DNA from: Hymenobacter radiodurans
Lineage (GTDB): Bacteria > Bacteroidota > Bacteroidia > Cytophagales > Hymenobacteraceae
NCBI RefSeq assembly: GCF_004355185.1
Contig: NZ_CP037922.1
Span: forward strand, 4,558,001-4,622,000
Direction: 5' to 3'
Length of the DNA stretch: 64,000 nt
Under the pieces are notes generated by a model. It searched no databases. It saw only the letters and a list, made by a program, of their open reading frames with translations, and was not told where the DNA came from. Numbering within the stretch: position 1 is the first letter of the stretch; each line of letters opens with the position of its first letter. This document shows, piece by piece, positions 62,979 through 64,000 of this stretch. The translations under genes and the position numbers were made by a program.

Positions 62979-63401
62979 ATGCTCTCCCTCGACCTCGACT
63001 TTCTACGTCTTTCTTATCGGCCCGATTTACAACTGCTTTTTCTGCGTTGGACGCGGCCCGTATCTACGGCCGAGCATCAGCAGGGATACACGGCCGCACT
63101 GCATCTGGCGCGTTCGGCTGGTGCGGGGCAATGGCTGATCGATTTGCGCAGCCGCGGACTGGCATCGGCCGAAGATTTTGCCTGGGTTTTAACTGAGTTT
63201 CGGACCCGAATGGGTGCCGCACTACCGCATGTTTCGCGGCGTATTGCTTACCTAGTGACGCCTTATCATAGCGAGCTTATCCGGGAACGCCTGGCTTTGC
63301 TGGAGCCAACTTATCCGGTGGCCGTACAGCAAGGCGCGGCCATTCAGGTGTTTACCGAAGAGCAGCCCGCGCAGCAGTGGCTGCATATGGGCGGCGCCTA
63401 A
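62979..63401 (+). CDS. STAS/SpoIIAA-like small protein (paralogue of 19007)
   Basis: 140 residues. The sequence LRLSYRPDLQLLFLRWTRPV, then QWLIDLRSRGLASAEDFAWV, LTEFRTRMGAALP and RRIAYLVTP shares W-L-x-D-L-R..W-V-L-T-E-F..R-I-A-Y-L with the gene at 19007-19446. The arrangement beta-alpha-beta-alpha is that of SpoIIAA-like/STAS proteins. No enzymatic residues are conserved between the two copies beyond the W, D and R, which could be a ligand or protein contact. It is intact, so it can serve as reference for the frameshifted copy. Confidence 0.72.
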   Translation: MLSLDLDFLRLSYRPDLQLLFLRWTRPVSTAEHQQGYTAALHLARSAGAGQWLIDLRSRGLASAEDFAWVLTEFRTRMGAALPHVSRRIAYLVTPYHSELIRERLALLEPTYPVAVQQGAAIQVFTEEQPAQQWLHMGGA

Positions 63402-63459
63402 TTTGCCCCCCAACGCTGTTTTTAACTTTATACTCAGCGCTACTCAATTACAATAAGGC

Positions 63460-64000
63460 CTAGCCTTCCGCCCAGCGGTAGCGCCGCTCTTTCCACTGAA
63501 TATAGCTCGGCCATAGCGTATAGCTCAGCACAGCTACCGACATCACCGATAGATACACCTCGTAGAGCAGCAGCACTGCCAAGGTTTCGCGGCGCCCGAC
63601 TTGGCGTAGAGTGATGTGCAGGAATACTGTCTGCAAGGCCAGCTTGGCGCTGAATATACTGAGCACGACCGCAGGAGTAAACAAGCCAGGCCAGTACAGC
63701 ACCATATAAAACAGGCCGTATAAGCTAAATAAAACGGAAAGTTGCCAGGGCAGGCGCGTGGCGCCTTTCATCCAGCGCTTGCGCTGACGCAGCAGGTGCA
63801 TCACCGTCGGTTGGGGCACTGATACACCCAGCGTGCGCCGATCCATGAGGTTGCGGTAGCCCCATCCTTGGGCCACGATTTGGGCAAACAGCTGCAAGTC
63901 CTCGGTAATGCTGAACGCCAGCGCCTCGTAGCCCCCAATCGATTCGTACGCTTCGCGGGTGACGAGCATGTTGTTGCCCACTGCGGTTACGGGCTGGCCC
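63460..64000 (-). CDS. Glycosyltransferase family 2, C-terminal part (runs off the window)
   Basis: At least 180 residues; the start lies beyond the window's right edge, as the frame stays open to 64000. AVGNNMLVTREAYESIGGYE, then SITEDLQLFAQIVAQGWGYR and the Q-x-x-R-W motif in LRQRKRWMKGATRLPW, are the acceptor-side parts of a processive GT2 enzyme. Three membrane helices follow (near LFYMVLYWPGLFTPAVVLSI and YEVYLSVMSVAVLSY), so it is membrane-bound and probably makes or extends a surface polysaccharide or glycolipid. Confidence 0.88.
   Translation of the reverse strand, partial: GQPVTAVGNNMLVTREAYESIGGYEALAFSITEDLQLFAQIVAQGWGYRNLMDRRTLGVSVPQPTVMHLLRQRKRWMKGATRLPWQLSVLFSLYGLFYMVLYWPGLFTPAVVLSIFSAKLALQTVFLHITLRQVGRRETLAVLLLYEVYLSVMSVAVLSYTLWPSYIQWKERRYRWAEG

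Noticed and set aside
1..64000. CRISPR arrays, toxin-antitoxin or restriction systems, prophage, tRNA genes
   Set aside because: I searched for regularly spaced repeats, typical small gene pairs, integrases and cloverleaf patterns and saw none that hold up. A covariance-model scan would be needed to exclude a tRNA.

Overview
The window looks like chromosome from a GC-rich, aerobic Bacteroidota of the Hymenobacter/Cytophagales type. The evidence is a type IX secretion (T9SS) C-terminal sorting domain on a large PKD-containing protein, a BlaI/M56 regulator pair with TonB-plug-like modules, DUF4783, DUF4269, VF530 and CrtO-like families, promoters of the TAnnTTTG type, few visible Shine-Dalgarno sequences, and many short alpha/beta-hydrolase and GNAT genes. 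I see no rRNA, tRNA, phage, complete insertion sequence or CRISPR array.

Layout. 1-3.0 kb is accessory: a secreted orphan, a RibD/DHFR-type reductase, a decayed GIY-YIG nuclease gene bracketed by REP/REPIN-like repeats, and a GNAT. 3-23.4 kb holds mixed metabolism: a Tat-exported Gfo/Idh/MocA protein, a ScyD-like lipoprotein, a CrtO-like membrane protein, an M48 protease, a TPM protein, an ACP-like protein and a FabG-like SDR, aspA, a creatininase, a HAD hydrolase and a pirin, then a BlaI-M56-plug operon under a double dyad operator. 23.5-29.2 kb encodes a 1,426-residue T9SS cargo and a secreted DNA/RNA endonuclease. 30-33.5 kb has GH43 and Gfo/Idh/MocA genes facing outward from a regulatory gap. 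33.7-40.5 kb is rich in chaperones (two Hsp20, DnaJ/CbpA, CbpM) and also has a GH25 lysozyme and RlpA. 40.5-52.2 kb has a ZIP transporter, nadC, a DUF4783 pair, gpmI, a second GH43, YjbQ and prfA. 52.3-57.4 kb is the thrA-thrB-thrC operon. The rest carries a heme-binding-type lipoprotein, an FAD amine oxidase, an M16 peptidase and the end of a GT2 glycosyltransferase.

Two results matter most. (1) Upstream of thrA there is a classical-looking attenuator: a 32-codon leader peptide ending in a Thr/Ile-rich stretch, then two mutually exclusive hairpins, the second an intrinsic terminator ending 22 bp before thrA. (2) Fifteen genes and this leader carry seventeen frameshifts, each repaired by adding one G or C to a G/C homopolymer. 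The repaired lengths are all exact multiples of three. The one-sided direction points to systematic homopolymer under-calling in this assembly, so these genes should be read as probably intact.

Most intergenic terminators share an almost identical core (AAAAAGCCCCC..GGGGGCTTTTT), and the related string TTGCCCCCC (or its complement) occurs at least 25 times, mostly inside genes and in several reading frames.
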